This document shows positions 41,775-50,430 of a DNA stretch of 64,000 nucleotides, piece by piece (positions within the stretch are counted from its first letter, which is position 1; the number at the start of each line of letters is the position of its first letter). Origin of the DNA: Longispora sp047121295 (GTDB taxonomy: Bacteria > Actinomycetota > Actinomycetes > Mycobacteriales > Micromonosporaceae); assembly GCF_047121295.1 (NCBI RefSeq), contig NZ_CP139447.1, forward strand, positions 5,270,001 to 5,334,000. The letters run 5' to 3'. The position numbers and the translations under genes are program-made. The notes below the pieces were generated by a model that saw only the letters and a program-made list of their open reading frames with translations, was not told the origin of the DNA and made no database searches.

Positions 41775-41821
41775 CGGCCCACCGTAGTGCGGTTCGGGAA
41801 GACCCCGGGCACACTGGGGCG

Positions 41822-44308
41822 ATGCTGCGTGTCGCACTCGCCGGTCTGCGCGCGCACACCGCGCGGCTGCTCCTCACCGCCTGCGCGATCATGGTCGGCG
41901 TCAGCTTCCTGGCCGGTTCGCTGGTCTACGGCGACACCGCCCGGGCCGCGTTCTACGACGACCTTGCCCGCTCGGCGCGCAACGTGGACCTGGTGGTCCG
42001 GCCGACGACCGGCCTGCTCGACCCGGCGGTCGCGGACCAGGTCCGCGCCGTCCCCGGGGTCCGGGCGGTCGATCCCCGGATCGTCGGGGCGCTGGGCGTG
42101 CTGGACCGCGACGGCCGGCTGCTGACCCGCGACGGGCACGTCGGCTACGGCCTGTCCCTGCCGGGTGCGCCGGCGCTGAGCAGGTTCGACGTGGCCCGGG
42201 GCCGGTTGCCGGCCGCCCCGGGCGAGGTGGCGCTGGACCGCACGACCGTGGAAGACCAGAAGTTCCAGGTCAACACCCCTCTGCGGGTACTGGACCGCCA
42301 GGGCGCCCCGCACGACCTCACCCTCGTCGGGGTGCTCGACCTCGGGGTGAACCGGCAGTTCAACGGCTCGGCCGTGGCGGCGCTGACGTCCGGGGACCTG
42401 TCGGCGCTGACCGGCACGTCGCGGTACACGGAGATCGCGGTGTCCGTCGTCCCCGGCACCGACCCGGACGTGGTGCGCGCGGCCGTGCCCGGTGCGCGGG
42501 TGCTGCCGGCGACTCAGGTGCGCGCCGAGCTGGCGTGGCGGGCCGGGAAGTACGTGGACGGGTTCCTCCGGGTGCTGATCGCCTTCGGGCTGGTCGCGCT
42601 GACCGTGTCGGGGTTCGTCATCTACAACACGTTCGCGATGCTGGCCGCCCAGCGCGGCCGGGAGCTGGCCCTGCTGCGCTGCGTGGGCGCGTCCCGGCTC
42701 CAGGTGTTCGGCTCGGTGCTGACCGAGGCGGCCGTCCTGGGCGTCGTGGCCTCGGTCGGCGGGCTGGCCCTGAGCCTGCTGGTCGGCTGGGGGCTGCTGG
42801 TGTCCCGGGAGTTCGTCGGCGCGCGGATCCCGGCGCACGCGCTGGTGGTGGCCGGCCCGACCGTGGCCGTGGCCGTCGGGTTCGGCACGCTTCTGGCCCT
42901 GGCCGGGGCCGTGGTGCCGGCGTTCGGGGCGAGCCGGGTGCCACCCCTGACCGCGCTGCGGCACGCGGCCGTGTTGGAAGCCCGTGGCCGCCCCCGGACG
43001 GTCCGGCTGGTGGCCGCCGGCACCCTGGCGGGGGTGGGCGTCGGTTGCGCGGCGTGGGGTACGGCCGGCGGCTTCGGCGGGCTGCCGCTGGTGCTCGGCG
43101 GGGCGATGCTGGTCTTCCTCGGGTTCGCGGCGGCGGCCCCGCTGGTCGTCGGCCGGCTCGTCGCCCTGGTCGGCTGGCTGCCCGGCCGGCTGCTCGGTAC
43201 CCCCGTGCGGTTGGCCGCCGTCAACGCCCGCCGCAACCCGCGCCGCACCGCCGCGACCACGACGGCGCTGATGATCGGCGTGACCCTGATGTCGCTGTTC
43301 AGCGTGCTGCTGGCCACGGCCCGGACCCAGTCCGGCGCGGAGCTGCGGGAGAACTTCCGGGTCGACTTCCGGGTGGCCCCGGCGGCCCCGGTCGGCGCGG
43401 TGTCGGAACGGGCCAGGGTCCGCGCCGTGGTGCCCGCCGAGGTGGTCGCGGCCCTGCGGACCCACCCGGAGTTCGACGTCGTCGCCCCGGTGCGCACCGC
43501 CCCGCTCGGCGCCGGCCGGACGGTGTGGACGGTGTCCCCGGAGGGGCTGCGCGGCTCGATCCGCCCCGAGGTGACCGCCGGCGACCTCGCGGCCCTCGGG
43601 CCGGGCACCGTGGCCCTGCACCGCGAACCCGGCCGGCGGCTCGGCGACCGGGTCACTCTGGGCGCGCTGGGCACCCTGACCGTCGTGGCGCTCTACGACG
43701 ACGCCCCGGTCGACGGCGGCGTGCTGGTGTCGTGGGACCAGTTCGACCTGTCGTACGGGGCCGGGGACGCGCACCTGCTGCTCGTGACGACCACCGGCAC
43801 CCCGGTCGAGGCGCGCCGGGTGCTCGACGAGGTGGTCCGGGCGTACCCGCTGCTCCAGGTCGCCGGGGAGGCCGACCAGGCCGAAGCGCTCGCCGGATCG
43901 TTGGACCAGTTGCTGGGCATCTTCGCCGCGTTGCTGGGCATGTCGGTGCTGATCGCGGTGTTCGGGATCGGCAACACCCTGGCGCTGTCGGTGCTGGAGC
44001 GCACGGCGGAGTCGGCGACCCTGCGCGCGCTGGGCCTGTCCCGCCGGCAGTTGCGGGGCATGCTGCTGGCCGAGGCGGGGCTGATGGGCGCGGTGGGGGC
44101 GGTGTCGGGGGCGGTGTTCGGCGGGCTGGTCGGCTGGGCGGCCGCGCTAGGCTTGATCAACGCGTACGGTCACGGGCTGCCGACCGTGCCGTGGAGCCAG
44201 CTGGCGCTGTTCGCCGGCGTGGCCACGGGCGCGGCGATGACGGCGGCGGTGCTCCCGGGCCGGCGCGCGGCCCGGGCGTCGATCGTCGCGGCGGTGTCCC
44301 AACCGTGA
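41822..44308 (+). CDS. FtsX-like/MacB-type ABC transporter permease
   Basis: 828 residues. Two FtsX modules: N-terminal span (LLLTACAIMVGVSFLAGSLV), a periplasmic-like domain, three spans at about 245-380, then a second set beginning at RNPRRTAATTTALMIGVTL and ending with three spans (LGIFAALLGMSVLIAVFGIG, LMGAVGAVSGAVFGGLVGW, LALFAGVATGAAMTAAVLPG). It normally works with a LolD/MacB-type ATPase; none is adjacent, so the partner must be elsewhere. Exports or extracts a lipophilic or peptide substrate. Confidence 0.88.
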   Translation: MLRVALAGLRAHTARLLLTACAIMVGVSFLAGSLVYGDTARAAFYDDLARSARNVDLVVRPTTGLLDPAVADQVRAVPGVRAVDPRIVGALGVLDRDGRLLTRDGHVGYGLSLPGAPALSRFDVARGRLPAAPGEVALDRTTVEDQKFQVNTPLRVLDRQGAPHDLTLVGVLDLGVNRQFNGSAVAALTSGDLSALTGTSRYTEIAVSVVPGTDPDVVRAAVPGARVLPATQVRAELAWRAGKYVDGFLRVLIAFGLVALTVSGFVIYNTFAMLAAQRGRELALLRCVGASRLQVFGSVLTEAAVLGVVASVGGLALSLLVGWGLLVSREFVGARIPAHALVVAGPTVAVAVGFGTLLALAGAVVPAFGASRVPPLTALRHAAVLEARGRPRTVRLVAAGTLAGVGVGCAAWGTAGGFGGLPLVLGGAMLVFLGFAAAAPLVVGRLVALVGWLPGRLLGTPVRLAAVNARRNPRRTAATTTALMIGVTLMSLFSVLLATARTQSGAELRENFRVDFRVAPAAPVGAVSERARVRAVVPAEVVAALRTHPEFDVVAPVRTAPLGAGRTVWTVSPEGLRGSIRPEVTAGDLAALGPGTVALHREPGRRLGDRVTLGALGTLTVVALYDDAPVDGGVLVSWDQFDLSYGAGDAHLLLVTTTGTPVEARRVLDEVVRAYPLLQVAGEADQAEALAGSLDQLLGIFAALLGMSVLIAVFGIGNTLALSVLERTAESATLRALGLSRRQLRGMLLAEAGLMGAVGAVSGAVFGGLVGWAAALGLINAYGHGLPTVPWSQLALFAGVATGAAMTAAVLPGRRAARASIVAAVSQP

Positions 44309-44340
44309 CCTGGCCGCCGATGGCAATCCGGGACGAGTGA

Positions 44341-44356
44341 CTTAGGGTAACCTAAG
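44341..44356 (+). promoter_or_regulatory. Iron-box-like palindrome
   Basis: CTTAGG-GTAA-CCTAAG, perfect, overlapping a TAAGAT -10 box (44352-44357) and 28 bp upstream of the siderophore-interacting protein. Resembles the TTAGG/CCTAA core of IdeR/DmdR iron boxes but is shorter than the 19-bp consensus. Confidence 0.65.
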
Positions 44357-44384
44357 ATATCGCAGACTCAGGGGGCGCACACGC

Positions 44385-45224
44385 ATGGCAGAACGCACAC
44401 GACCACAGCCCAGGCGCGCGACCGTGCTGCGCACCGAGCGGATCACCCCGCACATGATCCGGGTGACGCTCGGCGGGGACGGCCTCGCCGACTTCGGCGC
44501 CGGGGCGTACACGGACCACTACGTGAAGATCCTCTTCGCGGCCGACGGCGGCCCGCTGCCCGAGCCGTTCGACCTGGAGGCCATCCGGCGCGACCAGCCG
44601 CGCGAGGAGTGGCCGCGCACCCGGACGTACACGGTGCGTAGTTGGAACCCTGCGACGGTCGAGCTCACCATCGACTTCGTGCACCACGGCGACGAGGGGC
44701 TGGCCGGCCCGTGGGCGGCTCGCGCGGTGCCCGGGGACGTGCTGTACTTCTCCGGTCCCGGCGGCGGCTACACCCCCGACCCGACGGCCGACTGGCACCT
44801 GCTGGTCGGCGACGAGAGCGCCCTGCCGGCCATCGCCGCCGGCGTGGAGCGGCTGCCCGCCGGCGCCCCGGCGCACGTGTTCGTCGAGGTCGCCGACGCC
44901 GAGGAGGAGCAGAAGCTCGACACCTACGGCGCGGCCGAGATCCACTGGGTGCACCGGGGCGACCGGACCATCGGCGAGGCGCTGGTCGAGGCCGTGCGGG
45001 CGCTGGAGTTCCCCGCCGGGCGGGTGCACGCGTTCGTGCACGGCGAGGCGACCTTCGTGAAGGACATGCGCCGCGAGCTGTTCATCGAGCGCGGCGTTCC
45101 CCGCGCGGGCCAGTCCATCTCGGGGTACTGGCGGCGCGGCGCCGACGAGGACGGCTGGCAGTCGTCGAAGAAGGAGTGGAACCAGCAGGTCGAAGAGGAA
45201 GAGGCCCGGGCCTCGGCGTCCTAG
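44385..45224 (+). CDS. Siderophore-interacting protein (flavin ferric-siderophore reductase)
   Basis: 279 residues from ATG 44385. FAD-binding barrel (RTRTYTVRSWNPATVELTIDFVHHG), then an NADPH domain (WHLLVGDESALPAIAAGVERLP) and a C-terminal SIP segment (AGQSISGYWRRG). Releases iron from ferric siderophores in the cytosol. Control by an iron-responsive repressor is suggested by the upstream palindrome. Other siderophore genes are absent locally, except the FhuF-like gene at the far right edge. Confidence 0.92.
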   Translation: MAERTRPQPRRATVLRTERITPHMIRVTLGGDGLADFGAGAYTDHYVKILFAADGGPLPEPFDLEAIRRDQPREEWPRTRTYTVRSWNPATVELTIDFVHHGDEGLAGPWAARAVPGDVLYFSGPGGGYTPDPTADWHLLVGDESALPAIAAGVERLPAGAPAHVFVEVADAEEEQKLDTYGAAEIHWVHRGDRTIGEALVEAVRALEFPAGRVHAFVHGEATFVKDMRRELFIERGVPRAGQSISGYWRRGADEDGWQSSKKEWNQQVEEEEARASAS

Positions 45225-45240
45225 GCGCCCCGGAGGTGCG

Positions 45241-48200
45241 TTAACCGTCGCGCTGGACGAAGGTGGGGTGCGCGGCGAGGAACGGCTCCACGGCGTCCTC
45301 CCGGACCGCCTGGAACATCGCCCCCGACACCGGGTCCAGCGCCTCCCCGAGGTACTGGCCCCGCGCGTCGGTCACCGACCTCCCCGACGTGCGCACCAGC
45401 GTGATCCGTTCGGCGGGGATCCGGCCCAGGGTGAACAGCATCTCCGGCAGCCCGACCGGCCCGGTGGTCACGGTCAACGAGTTGCCGGCGGCGCGGACCA
45501 CCCGGTCGAGCTTCACCGGATCGCGGACCAGGTCCTGGCGGCGCGCCTCGGTGACCAGCGCCTTGACGAACTGCTGCTGGTGGCGCTGGCGGGCGTAGTC
45601 GCCGCTGGCGATCGTCTTGCGCTGCCGGACGTAGTCGAGGGCGGAGGCGGCGTCCATCCGGCCGCAGCCCTTGCGGTACACGACGCCGGTGGCGATCGAG
45701 GTGGTGTCGACGTCCACGCACAGGTCGACGCCGCCCATCACCTTGACGACCTCCATGAAGCCGTAGAAGTCCACGAGGGCCGCGCCGTCGAAGCCGGCCA
45801 CCCCGGTGAGCTGCCGGACGGTCTCGGCGAGCAGCCGGCCGCCCCGGGCCCGGTCCTGCTCGGCCCCCGCGCCGTACGCGAAGGCGGCGTTCAGCCGGTC
45901 GCGGCCACCGGGGAAGCCGGGCGCGGCCGGGATGTCCACCAGGGTGTCGCGGGGCAGGGAGACCACGTAGGCCCGGTCCATCGTGGCCGGCACGTGCAGC
46001 AGCATGATCGTGTCGGCCCGGATCAGCCCGCCCTGGCCCTTGCGCCAGTCGACGCCCACCAACAGGATGTTCAACGGCCCGCGCAGCTCCCACTGCCCGG
46101 CCGGCACCCCGTGCCAGGTGGCCGTGGCCCCGAGCAGGTCGGCGTGCCCGATCGCGTCCTCGTACCGCTGGGCGAGCACCTGGCCGGCGATCAGCCCCGA
46201 GCCGCTGGCCGCCATCAGCACCACCCCGGCCCACACGCACAGCCGCGCCCACAGCGGCCCCTTGCGCCGGTCGCGCCGGGCCCGCTGCGCGATCATCTGG
46301 GTCCGCACCGTGGTCAGCGCGGCGGCGTGCCCGGCCCGGGCGGGCTGGTGCCAGCGCAGGGTGGCCCCGACGAGCGCGGTGATCGCGGACTGGATGACGA
46401 CGAGATAGATGAGCTGGCGGTCCACGACCTGTTGCAGCAGAAGCGTCCACAGTGGGCCGGCGTCCTCGCGGTCGAGCCGGAACGCGTACGCCGCGACGGC
46501 GAACTGGGCGGCGTGCAGGGTGGCCCAGAGCACCACGGTCCAGGTGACCGGCTGGAACAGCAGGGTGTAGAGCAGGTACACGTCGACCAGGGGCGCGAGG
46601 ATCGGCTGCGCGATCTGGAACAGCAGCAGGTAGCTCAGGCCCCGGCGGCCCAGCTTGCCGGCCGCCCCGGACTCGCGGAACGCCGCCCGGTGCTTCCACA
46701 TCGCCTGCATGGTGCCGTAGCACCAGCGGTACCGCTGCCGCCACAGGCTCTGCCAGCTGCTCGGGGCCTCCGTCCAGGCGCAGGCGGCGTCCTCGTAGAC
46801 CACCTTCCAGCCGGCCCGGCACACGGCCATGGTCAGGTCGGTGTCCTCGGCGAGGGTCGCGACGCTCAGCCCCCCGGCGGCGGTCAGGGCGGTGCGCCGG
46901 AACGCGCCGAGCGCCCCCGGCACCGTGGGCATGCACGAGGCGACCTCGAACACCCGGCGGTCCAGGTTGAACGCGATCACGTACTCCAGGTGCTGCCACC
47001 GGCCGAGCAGCCCGCCCCGGTTGGCGACCTTCGCGTTGCCGGCCACCGCGCCGACCATGGTGTCGCGGAAGGGGCGTACCAGGAGATGGATGGTCTCCGG
47101 TTCGAGGATCGTGTCCCCGTCGACCAGGACGACCAGGTCGTGCAGCGCCGCGTCGATGCCGGCCTGCAACGCCGAGGCCTTGCCGGCGTTGGCCTGCCGG
47201 ATCACCCGCACCCCGGGCAGCCCGAGGCGGTCGACGATGTCGGCGGTGTCGTCGGTGGAGCCGTCGTCGACGACGATGACCTCCAGATCCGGGTACGCCG
47301 TCGCGGCGAGGGACTCGATCACGGCCGCGATGTTGGCGGCCTCGTTGTGCGCGGGCACGATCACGGACACGGCCGGCGTGTAGGTGACGTCCTCGATCGC
47401 CCTGCGCCGCCGCCGGGAGTGCTGCCAGGCGCACCCGGCCTGGATCGCCATCCGGGTCAGGGCCAGGGCGGTGGCCGTGACGAGGAGGACGAACAGCAGG
47501 TCCGCGAGCAGGGTCGACCCGGACTGGACCACGGCCAGCGCCGCGCCCCGGGCCTGGGCCCCGCCACCCGCCTCGACCACGGGGACCGGCTCGCCGAGCC
47601 CCTCGGAGACGGTCACGATCCGCAGCTCGCGCCGGTGCAGGGTGGGCAGCAGAGTGTCCAGGGCCTTCAGGGTCTGGGCCCGGTCCCCGCCGCCGTCGTG
47701 CAGGCCGACGACCGCGCCGTTGTCGCCCAGTGGCGCGCCGGCCACGGCGATCGCGGCGACCCCCGGCTGCTGCCAGTCGCGGGTGTCGAGGTCGCTGAGC
47801 ACGGTCCGGTAGCCCCACCGGCCGGCGGCGGCGATCACCGCCATCGTGTCGGCGTCCACCCCGGCCGGGGTGGAGGAGTACGCGGGCCGGAACAGCCGGA
47901 CGTCGCGGCCGGTGGCCCGGGCGACGGCGTCGCGGGTCAGGTCCAGCTCACGGCGGACCTGCCAGGCCGGCAGGGTGGTGAGGTCACGGTGGGTGAACCC
48001 GTGCAGGCCCAGCTCGTGGCCCTCGGCGAGGATCCGGCGGACCAGCTCCGGGTGCTCGTTGACCCGGGCGCCGACCACGAAGAACGTGGCGTGCGCGTGG
48101 TGACGGGCCAGCGCGTCCAGGATCCGGGGCGTCCACTCCGGGTCGGGGCCGTCCTCGAAGGTGAGCGCGACCGTCCGGTCCGGCAGCCCACGCCCCGGGC

Positions 48201-48402
48201 CGGCGCCGTCGAGCACCGGCCCGCGCACGGTCTGGCCCTGCCCGCCGACCCCGAACTCGCCGGGCCGCTGGGTGCCGACCCCGATCGAGCCGGTCAGGCC
48301 GGCCACGACCAGCGCGGACAGCACCACGACCCCGCCGAGCAGCAGCAGGATCCAGTGGGCCCGGGGCTGTTCGCGGCCAGACGACGGCTCGCGGCTAGAC
48401 AA
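45241..48402 (-). CDS. Trifunctional fusion: NodB deacetylase - GT2 synthase - LCP ligase
   Basis: 1053 residues. Transmembrane segment about 18-40. Residues 75-265: NodB polysaccharide deacetylase with HxxxH (His134/His138) and RPAY, but the first motif reads TFEDG, so the usual catalytic Asp is Glu83. Residues 345-570: processive GT2 glycosyltransferase (VIVPAHNEAAN, DGD 428-430, AEDTDL, QRYRW), flanked by several membrane spans to about 770. Residues about 785-1050: LytR-CpsA-Psr domain (NILLVGVDWRKG, RADTIMLL, SLPRDTLVDIP, DYVRQRKT). Suggests synthesis, deacetylation and wall attachment of one beta-glycan by one protein. Confidence 0.9.
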   Translation of the reverse strand: MSSREPSSGREQPRAHWILLLLGGVVVLSALVVAGLTGSIGVGTQRPGEFGVGGQGQTVRGPVLDGAGPGRGLPDRTVALTFEDGPDPEWTPRILDALARHHAHATFFVVGARVNEHPELVRRILAEGHELGLHGFTHRDLTTLPAWQVRRELDLTRDAVARATGRDVRLFRPAYSSTPAGVDADTMAVIAAAGRWGYRTVLSDLDTRDWQQPGVAAIAVAGAPLGDNGAVVGLHDGGGDRAQTLKALDTLLPTLHRRELRIVTVSEGLGEPVPVVEAGGGAQARGAALAVVQSGSTLLADLLFVLLVTATALALTRMAIQAGCAWQHSRRRRRAIEDVTYTPAVSVIVPAHNEAANIAAVIESLAATAYPDLEVIVVDDGSTDDTADIVDRLGLPGVRVIRQANAGKASALQAGIDAALHDLVVLVDGDTILEPETIHLLVRPFRDTMVGAVAGNAKVANRGGLLGRWQHLEYVIAFNLDRRVFEVASCMPTVPGALGAFRRTALTAAGGLSVATLAEDTDLTMAVCRAGWKVVYEDAACAWTEAPSSWQSLWRQRYRWCYGTMQAMWKHRAAFRESGAAGKLGRRGLSYLLLFQIAQPILAPLVDVYLLYTLLFQPVTWTVVLWATLHAAQFAVAAYAFRLDREDAGPLWTLLLQQVVDRQLIYLVVIQSAITALVGATLRWHQPARAGHAAALTTVRTQMIAQRARRDRRKGPLWARLCVWAGVVLMAASGSGLIAGQVLAQRYEDAIGHADLLGATATWHGVPAGQWELRGPLNILLVGVDWRKGQGGLIRADTIMLLHVPATMDRAYVVSLPRDTLVDIPAAPGFPGGRDRLNAAFAYGAGAEQDRARGGRLLAETVRQLTGVAGFDGAALVDFYGFMEVVKVMGGVDLCVDVDTTSIATGVVYRKGCGRMDAASALDYVRQRKTIASGDYARQRHQQQFVKALVTEARRQDLVRDPVKLDRVVRAAGNSLTVTTGPVGLPEMLFTLGRIPAERITLVRTSGRSVTDARGQYLGEALDPVSGAMFQAVREDAVEPFLAAHPTFVQRDG

Positions 48403-48541
48403 CGGCGAGGCCGGCGCCCACGAGGGCCAGCCAACCGAGGAACAGCACCATCACCAGCACGCCGGCACCGGTGACCAGCCGGCGGCGGACGCCCCGGCGG
48501 TCGACGAACACAGCTTCTTCCGGCCTACGCGCTTCGCGCAT
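48395..48541 (-). CDS. Small membrane protein preceding the wall-polymer fusion
   Basis: 48 residues from ATG 48541 (a GTG further upstream is possible). Charged N-terminus (REARRPEEAVFVDRRGVRRR) and one membrane span (LVTGAGVLVMVLFLGWLALVGAG). Its end overlaps the fusion gene start by 8 bp, so the two are translationally coupled. Likely an accessory subunit or assembly factor of the polysaccharide enzyme. No family known to me. Confidence 0.6.
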   Translation of the reverse strand: MREARRPEEAVFVDRRGVRRRLVTGAGVLVMVLFLGWLALVGAGLAVV

Positions 48542-48611
48542 CGCCCGCACACTTGCCCCCGTGTTTCCCAGAAAAACTGACCGGATCCTAACCGTCCCCG
48601 GTGGACGGTGA

Positions 48612-49673
48612 CTATGGGTGACCGGTGAGACGGGGGTCACTCCAGGCCCGGTAGGCCGCGGCGAGGGTGGCCCGCCGGGCGGGATGGGCGAGGATGTCCA
48701 CGTTGTCCACCCACTGGCCGATGCCGCCGAGCCCGGTGGGCAGGGCGGCCAGCACCGGGTCGGTGAGCCCGTCCAGGAGGACGGCGGTCACGGCCGGGTC
48801 GATCATCCGGTACGGCCGGTCCCAGAACGTCGACACGCCCACCTCCGGCGTGGGCAGCCCGCGCGCCCGCTGCCGGTCGAGCAGCACCTCCGCGGCGGCC
48901 ACCAGGCCGTCCTCCCGGCCGTGCCAGTCCCCCGCGTCCAGGGCCGCGTTCAGGGGGCCGGCCAGCTCCTCGGCCCCGGGCAGGGCCCGCTCGGTCCACT
49001 TCTCGTACGGGGCCCACCGCCGGGCGAGCAGGAACGCCAGCTGGGTCAGGTCGGCGACCAGCTCGGCCGCCAGCAGCCGGGACTGCCGGTCCTGGCCGGT
49101 CTGCGCCGTCCGGCCGACGAACTGCAGCCGCTCCCCGAGCCGCCCCCAGCCGGCCGCGAGGACATAGCGCTCCACCTCCGCCGGGTACCAGCCGAGGGCC
49201 GACCGGACCGGGCCCAGCTCCGTCGTCGTGTCGGCGAACACCGCCCCGGCCGTGACCTCCAGGACGCCCTGCCCGGTGACCAGCAGCCAGTCGACGGTGG
49301 TCAGCCCCGGCACCGGGTCGACGCCGAGCCGGGAGGCCGCGAAGTCGCCGACCGTCGCCACCTCGACCTCGTGGGTCGGCTCCGGGGACCACGTCGTCGG
49401 AAACCTGACAGGGTGGCCCCGGTAGGTGTCGGGCAGTTCCCCGGCCAGGGTCGCGTGCACCGGCCCGACCGCCGCCCGGTCCGCGCCGTCGACGAGCAGG
49501 GTCAGCCGGCAGCCCCAGTCGTGGTCACGGCTGCGCGCGTCGTCGTATCCGAGCACGTCGGAGCCCGAACCGAGCCGGGCCGCCGCGTACCGCAGGCCGG
49601 GGAACGCCCGGGCGAGCAACGGGGCGACGACGTCGCGGTGGAAGGCTCGGGAGAGATCGACTCCGGTGGTCAC
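48612..49673 (-). CDS. DUF4037 nucleotidyltransferase-like protein
   Basis: 353 residues from GTG 49673. The N-terminal half has a GSGSDVLGYDDARSRDHDWG segment, a nucleotidyltransferase-type G-S-x-D/DxD motif; the rest (HEVEVATVGDFAASRLG, PYEKWTERALPGAEEL) is the DUF4037 helical part. Function unknown. Divergent from the next gene with 46 bp between; same direction as the small membrane protein 70 bp downstream. Confidence 0.8.
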   Translation of the reverse strand: MTTGVDLSRAFHRDVVAPLLARAFPGLRYAAARLGSGSDVLGYDDARSRDHDWGCRLTLLVDGADRAAVGPVHATLAGELPDTYRGHPVRFPTTWSPEPTHEVEVATVGDFAASRLGVDPVPGLTTVDWLLVTGQGVLEVTAGAVFADTTTELGPVRSALGWYPAEVERYVLAAGWGRLGERLQFVGRTAQTGQDRQSRLLAAELVADLTQLAFLLARRWAPYEKWTERALPGAEELAGPLNAALDAGDWHGREDGLVAAAEVLLDRQRARGLPTPEVGVSTFWDRPYRMIDPAVTAVLLDGLTDPVLAALPTGLGGIGQWVDNVDILAHPARRATLAAAYRAWSDPRLTGHP

Positions 49674-49719
49674 GGACCCGATTGTGCGGGACCCGCGCCA
49701 CTGGACGCACCGGGTTAAC

Positions 49720-50286
49720 GTGGACCGCGTGGACGGGGCGAGGTTCGGGGCCGACGGCCGGCGGTGGCGGATCACCGGCTGGCTGCTCGGCGCGGGCCTG
49801 GCCGGGTCGCTGTCGGGCATCGCCGCGGCGGTGTGGCTCGGGGCGTACCCGATCATCTGCTTCCTGGCCTTCGTGGCGCTGGTCTGCGCCGCTACCCTGG
49901 CCCGGCTCGGGGCGACGATCGTCCGGCCGCCCGTGCTGACCGTCGACGCCGGCGGGCTGACCATGGCGGCCGGCGGGCGCGAGACCCGGCTGCTGTGGGG
50001 CCAGGTCGAGCATGTCCGGATCGTGCCGCGCCAGCAGCCGGCCGGCTTCCGGGCGAACGCCCGGACGGCGGCGAAGATCGCGGCCTCGCCCGGCTGGCTC
50101 GTCGTCTGGCCCGTCGCCGGGGTGCCGGTGCCGGCCGCGCGGCCGCATCTGCCGGTGTGGCAGCCGGCCCTGGCGGGGCTGAGGTTCTGCGACCTGGCAT
50201 TGTTGACGGCGCCCGAGGCGGACGTCGCGAGCGCCGTGCGGCACTTCGCCGGCGAGCGCTTCGACCCGGCACGGGCGCCCCGGTAG
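49720..50286 (+). CDS. Two-span membrane protein with PH-like domain
   Basis: 188 residues from GTG 49720; GTG 49684 and 49729 are in frame, so the start is uncertain. Two adjacent membrane spans (WLLGAGLAGSLSGIAAAVWL, YPIICFLAFVALVCAATLAR) then a beta-rich domain (VLTVDAGGLTMAAGGRETRL, VEHVRIVPRQQPAGF) resembling bacterial PH domains. Function unknown. Ends at two tandem terminator hairpins. Confidence 0.65.
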   Translation: MDRVDGARFGADGRRWRITGWLLGAGLAGSLSGIAAAVWLGAYPIICFLAFVALVCAATLARLGATIVRPPVLTVDAGGLTMAAGGRETRLLWGQVEHVRIVPRQQPAGFRANARTAAKIAASPGWLVVWPVAGVPVPAARPHLPVWQPALAGLRFCDLALLTAPEADVASAVRHFAGERFDPARAPR

Positions 50287-50290
50287 AGCT

Positions 50291-50336
50291 CCCACGCACC
50301 GCGGCACGGCTGAGGGGACGGGCCGTGGTGCGTGGG
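50291..50336 (+). terminator. Long hairpin, first of a duplicated pair
   Basis: CCCACGCACC pairs with GGTGCGTGGG, with inner CACGGC/GCCGTG. It starts 5 bp after the stop at 50286. Confidence 0.75.
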
Positions 50337-50348
50337 TCCCACGACACA

Positions 50349-50384
50349 CCACGGCCCGCCGGCTGAGGAGGCGGCGGGCCGTGG
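50349..50384. terminator. Perfect 13-bp hairpin, second of a duplicated pair
   Basis: CCACGGCCCGCCG, 10-base loop, exact complement. Its right arm and following bases (GGGCCGTGGCGCGTGG) nearly copy those of the first hairpin (GGGCCGTGGTGCGTGG), so one likely arose by duplication. Lies 47 bp from the stop of the convergent gene and can act both ways. Confidence 0.75.
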
Positions 50385-50430
50385 CGCGTGGACCGGGCCC
50401 TCGTGGGAGGCTACGGACCCGTTCCAGGTA

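Noticed and set aside
45268..48474. 1068-codon + strand frame antisense to the NodB-GT2-LCP fusion
   Set aside because: No domains, Asp/His/Arg/Gly-rich composition; the minus strand carries three recognised domains.
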